Assembly: GCA_949752795.1 (NCBI GenBank)
Contig: OX457058.1
Span: 162,753,353 to 162,817,352 of the forward strand
Length of the DNA: 64,000 nt
Direction of reading: 5' to 3'
Source: Hyperoodon ampullatus
Lineage: Eukaryota > Chordata > Mammalia > Artiodactyla > Ziphiidae
Below, one piece after another: positions 60,826-64,000 of the stretch; the stretch's first letter is position 1; the number at the start of each line of letters is the position of its first letter. Made by a program: the position numbers and the translations under genes. The notes beneath the pieces were generated by a model, which made no database searches, was not told where the DNA came from, and worked only from the letters and a program-made list of their open reading frames with translations.

Positions 60826-61075
60826 ACACATTGTTGAATGCTTATTATGTATGCTCACTATAAGTAATACAAAGTAAAATAAGACATCCAACCATCCTCA
60901 AAATAATGCATGATCTGTGAGGATGATGAGATGGAACTCAGTGTAGACAAAAACTAAGAGGGATAAAGCAGGGGACAGAGAAAATGGGGAGCTGAGAGGG
61001 GTAGGGAGCCCAGGAATAGGAGTTTTCCAATTTCATTTTGAAACATAAGGTTGTGGGACATCTGTTAAAACATCT
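60826..61075 (-). repeat. L2 LINE fragment
   Basis: ATTGTTGAATGCTTATTATG, a CATGATCTGTGAGGATGA word, GAGGGATAAAGCAGGGGAC and a GAGTTTTCCAATTTCATTTTG word follow antisense L2. Confidence 0.6.
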
Positions 61076-61204
61076 CACAGTGACTTTGTTGGGAGAGTAT
61101 TAGATGAGCCAAAAATGGGAAAAAAAAAAAACCAGGTGCTCTAACTGGTATTAGATCCTCTTCCAGCTCATGGGTAAGAGGGAAACGTATCTGGCTTTAG
61201 GACA

Positions 61205-61375
61205 TTATTACTCAAATTGTGGCCCAAAGGCCCCCTGACTCAGGGTTATTTGGAATGTCCTTTCGATACAGATTTGTGGTACTTGCCCTGAGTTTCTAAT
61301 CAGCATCTCTTGAGGGTAAAACCCAGAGTTTGCATTTCAGACAAGGTCCTTGGGTTATTCTTAAACCCACTAGAA
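61205..61375 (+). mobile_element. MER5-type hAT-Charlie nonautonomous transposon, diverged
   Basis: ATTACTCAAATTGTGGCCC, TTTCTAATCAGCATCTCTTG, TTGCATTTCAGACAAGGTCC and TTCTTAAACCCACTAGAAT fit the MER5/related hAT pattern in order. The terminal CAG motifs are eroded, so the subfamily is uncertain. Confidence 0.5.
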
Positions 61376-61895
61376 TTTAAAAGGAGACGTTCAAAAGAGA
61401 ATGGCATTGGAAAATTTGCCACTGCTCTCATCAAGATTCTTGGTTAGGTCTGGAGATATTACTCATGGCCTCTTGTCTATCTCTATACTCCCAAACTTAA
61501 TTAATGTAGAGTATATATCAGAAAGGGGAAAAACTGAATAAATGATGGAAAGAGATGAAAAGGAAAATAAATCATCCAAGGATAACTGTAAGATCTCCCT
61601 TCTTCATCCAGTTTCTGAGAAGACATTGTAATTATGTGTCAAGGATATATGGCACAGATGGCAAATATCTAGCACGTACTCCTCTTTTCATGCCTCCAGT
61701 CCCCATAGCACTCATTATTCATGGGTAACAGCACTTTTCAGCAGAGCCTTCACATTGTCTCACAATTCGTTCTGACATACCCCTCCATGTAACCACTTCA
61801 GTCAATTGGAGTTACTATGGGCAATGAACTCTTACTGCATATGTGGACACACACAACTAATCCCTGTCTCCTTAGAAACAAACAGGTGAAAAGTC

Positions 61896-61897
<2 letters not shown>
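61376..61897. other. Unassigned sequence
   Basis: Nothing recognised. Confidence 0.4.

Positions 61898-61929
<32 letters not shown>
61898..61929 (-). repeat. 32-base poly-T (poly-A on minus strand)
   Basis: A pure T run without an adjoining SINE body. It may be the tail of a retrocopy extending right on the minus strand (61930 onward), but I recognise neither source gene nor target duplication. Confidence 0.9.
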
Positions 61930-61934
<5 letters not shown>

Positions 61935-62164
61935 AAGTGACTTTTAGGGGATTTCTGTGGGTGCCTGGTGTTATAAGATGGGTAGGGGCTATGTCCCTTG
62001 GTATCACAATTCCTAAAAATATAAACACACCTTCTCAGGATGTCAGTGGGTTCAGAGAGGGCCCTCGAGGATAGGTCAGAATTTTGTGGATGGTTTAGAC
62101 AGGTTTTCTGCTGAATCTTGGTGAGAAATATTCTTATACTCTTGTATAAGGTGGTGATCAGGAG

Positions 62165-62370
62165 ACAGGCTCTGATACCAGGGTGCATGGGTCACATCCC
62201 AGCTCTGTACTTTTCTGATAGTGTGGATGAACAAACTCCATGTTGCATCTTCAGTCTCAAGTTGCATCAGTGACATGCAGATGATCTTGCTAGCTACCTC
62301 ATTGAGATATTGAGTGGGTTAAATGAAATAATTCAGTGTCTGGCACATGAATGCTAGTAATAAATTCATG
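62165..62370 (+). repeat. MIR SINE
   Basis: GCTCTGATACCAGGGTGCAT, CACATCCCAGCTCTGTACTT, TGAGTGGGTTAAATGAAATA and GTGTCTGGCACATGAATGC are the sense MIR pattern. Confidence 0.75.
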
Positions 62371-63739
62371 TGGGTATACCCACTGTGCTTCTCTTCTGCA
62401 TTAGAATACTGAGACCCAGAAGGACCGATCAGGATATAGAACTAAAAACTCAAGCTCAGTTTTAAGCTTGGGTGGCAACTAGGATTCCACCCAACTCACA
62501 TATGATCCCATTTTATTTGCCAGAGAAGAAAAGCACAAATGTGGGTAGAGTCCAAATCCAAGCACAGGAGAATATGCTTTGCCTGTCGAGACTTCTGGAT
62601 TATCCCAGAATGTCTAGACTGAATGGCCATGACTAAAGGGGGTGGCCGAGTGACAATTTTAAACAGAAATGACCAACTATACATAGAAAAAAATGTCATG
62701 GAAGGAATCATGCCTCTTTTAAGCAACACTAAAAGACAGATAAAAATCTTATAATTCTAACTCTTTCTCTCATCCCATTAGCAGCTTAAGAGGCTAGTAT
62801 CCTCCTAGACTTTTCTGTATGGGATTCCCCACAGTCCAGTTTCCAGTCCTACTATCTGCTGCAGTACCTGCTCTGTAAGTGAGCATTAGCCAGCTTCCTT
62901 CCTCTCCATGTTGGTAAAGTAATGAACTGTTGGTTATAAATGCTTGAAAACAAATATTAGAAGGTCATTGCGCTGTTAAACTTTGATATATTGAGAAAGG
63001 TGAACTTTAGCAGGGCTTCTAAAGTACTGTCATGCAGGAACCGCTAGAGTAAGTGGATTCATCTATCACTGGTGAAAACATGGGCACAGCATCACTGGTT
63101 GAAGGTTGAGCATGGAAATGCTCAACCCTGATTAAACAGCCATAATTCCTCCAGGCTGTGACATGGCTGGCAGGCATGGGAAGCTGGGGCCTTAAAACAT
63201 AAATTGTTGGAATTTATAATACACTGTCAGTCTGTCAGAAAAAAAAAGTATCAGATTCTCCCTAAATTCAAACTATTGGTTAATTATTTTAGCATTTTCA
63301 AATGTTGATTTGCACATACCTTTTGATGGTCAAGGGAAAAATATTTTTTCTACTTTATTAGACATATGAGCAGTTTGCATATAAAGGTATTACTTAATGT
63401 TTCTTTAAAATGCATGTCCTCTTTGATAGCTTGGGTGATTTGTTAGTAGCATCATCTTAAAGTATGGATTGTGAAGTTGGGATAATTAGGGATGCTGAAC
63501 AGTAGACTTATCCTTGAATTCCAGGCACTTGCTTTGCGGGAATGAAAAGTCAGCTGGTGAGTACATTTATTTTCTTCCATGGAGAAGCCTCCCATATATA
63601 CACTGCACTTATTTAAATTATTTCAAAGGATAAGAGAATGTACAGGTAAATTACTGGAACAAGAAAGAAGACATAAGTCTGGCACTCAGAACTAAGGTGT
63701 GGGTCATGTTTGGAATGATCTTGAGTCATTTCTAGAAGT
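62371..63739. other. Unassigned sequence with one perfect hairpin
   Basis: Apart from the 24-bp hairpin at 63104-63127, nothing is recognised. The open frame 62496-62729 (minus) lacks motifs. Confidence 0.4.
63104..63127. repeat. Perfect 10-bp hairpin, 4-base loop
   Basis: GGTTGAGCAT, loop GGAA, ATGCTCAACC. Pairing does not extend beyond the ten bases, too short for a microRNA precursor. Confidence 0.9.
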
Positions 63740-63825
63740 CAAGGTTGTGTCAGTGTCCCATCTATTTTATAGCACTTAGCATATGTATATAGGAGTGATG
63801 AATAAATACTAAGTAAGAAAAGATT
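63740..63825 (+). repeat. L2 LINE 3' end, weak
   Basis: TATAGCACTTAGCATATG and GTGATGAATAAATACTAAG resemble the sense L2 terminus. Confidence 0.4.
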
Positions 63826-63924
63826 TGATTAAGAGTCTTAAGATCATAAGTCAACAGAAGTCATTGCTGATGGGAATTTCAAAGGGATTTTTGTAGCTCT
63901 AAGTCATGTTGCCTGGTCAGAGCA

Positions 63925-64000
63925 GTAAGTATTTCTTTAGCTCTCATTATGTGCGTTGCTATATACTATGGAGGAAAGACACAAGAACAAGATGAACAAT
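63925..64000 (-). repeat. MIR/L2-type 3' end cut by the window edge
   Basis: TAAGTATTTCTTTAGCTCTC, ATTATGTGCGTTGCTATATA and ACAAGATGAACAAT fit the antisense end shared by MIR and L2. The remainder lies outside the window. Confidence 0.45.

Noticed and set aside
1..64000. CRISPR array, operon, prophage or other microbial system
   Set aside because: The window is mammalian: dense SINE/LINE content, MIR/L2 relics and no long coding frames. No regularly spaced repeats of CRISPR type were seen.

Overview
The window is nuclear DNA of a mammal, almost certainly a cetacean (whale or dolphin). The best evidence is a set of about nine tRNA-derived SINEs with the body start GGCTTCCCTGGTGGCGCAGT and the end GTACCGC-poly(A). 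This is the CHR family of Cetacea, hippos and ruminants. Most copies are the short (about 220 bp) form abundant in whales. The L1 elements also have the 5' UTR start (GGGGAGGACCTTCAAGATGG) and GAAA-rich 5' UTR that I associate with cetartiodactyl L1. I cannot tell toothed from baleen whale, and I recognise no host exon. The longest open frames are L1 remnants, SINE read-through or low-complexity sequence. The window reads as intergenic or deep intronic DNA.

Layout. 1-7204: minus-strand L1, intact at its 5' end and running off the left edge, with a 331-bp LTR-like insertion at 1906-2236. 7205-10250: mostly unique, with L2 ends, a MER5A and an L1 tail. 10250-18815: an ancient antisense L2 split by a 6.1-kb plus-strand L1 (10505-16634, which itself holds a SINE and a 242-bp inverted copy of upstream sequence), then by an old L1 scrap and another SINE. 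18816-22940: unique sequence with MIR, L2 and L1 scraps. 22941-28530: a second minus-strand L1 of the same lineage as the first, carrying a SINE. 28531-37390: largely unique, with a SINE, MIRs and CA/TG microsatellites; a repeat-poor stretch at 36500-37110 has enhancer-like motifs. 37395-40692: old DNA-transposon-like fragments, one SINE, and two SINEs in tandem sharing one target site. 40693-64000: unique sequence with scattered MIR/L2, a long CHR SINE, a short SINE, an old L1 3' end, a 40-bp L1 insertion and one strong CTCF motif at 53609.

No operon, CRISPR array or new enzymatic system is visible. The interesting material is structural: a local inverted duplication between 9.2 and 11.3 kb, a dispersed direct duplication (33.4 and 49.4 kb), a tripled target site between tandem SINEs, and the CTCF site. 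Repeat names rest on remembered consensus sequences. Boundaries are good to a few bases where target-site duplications are given and to tens of bases elsewhere.
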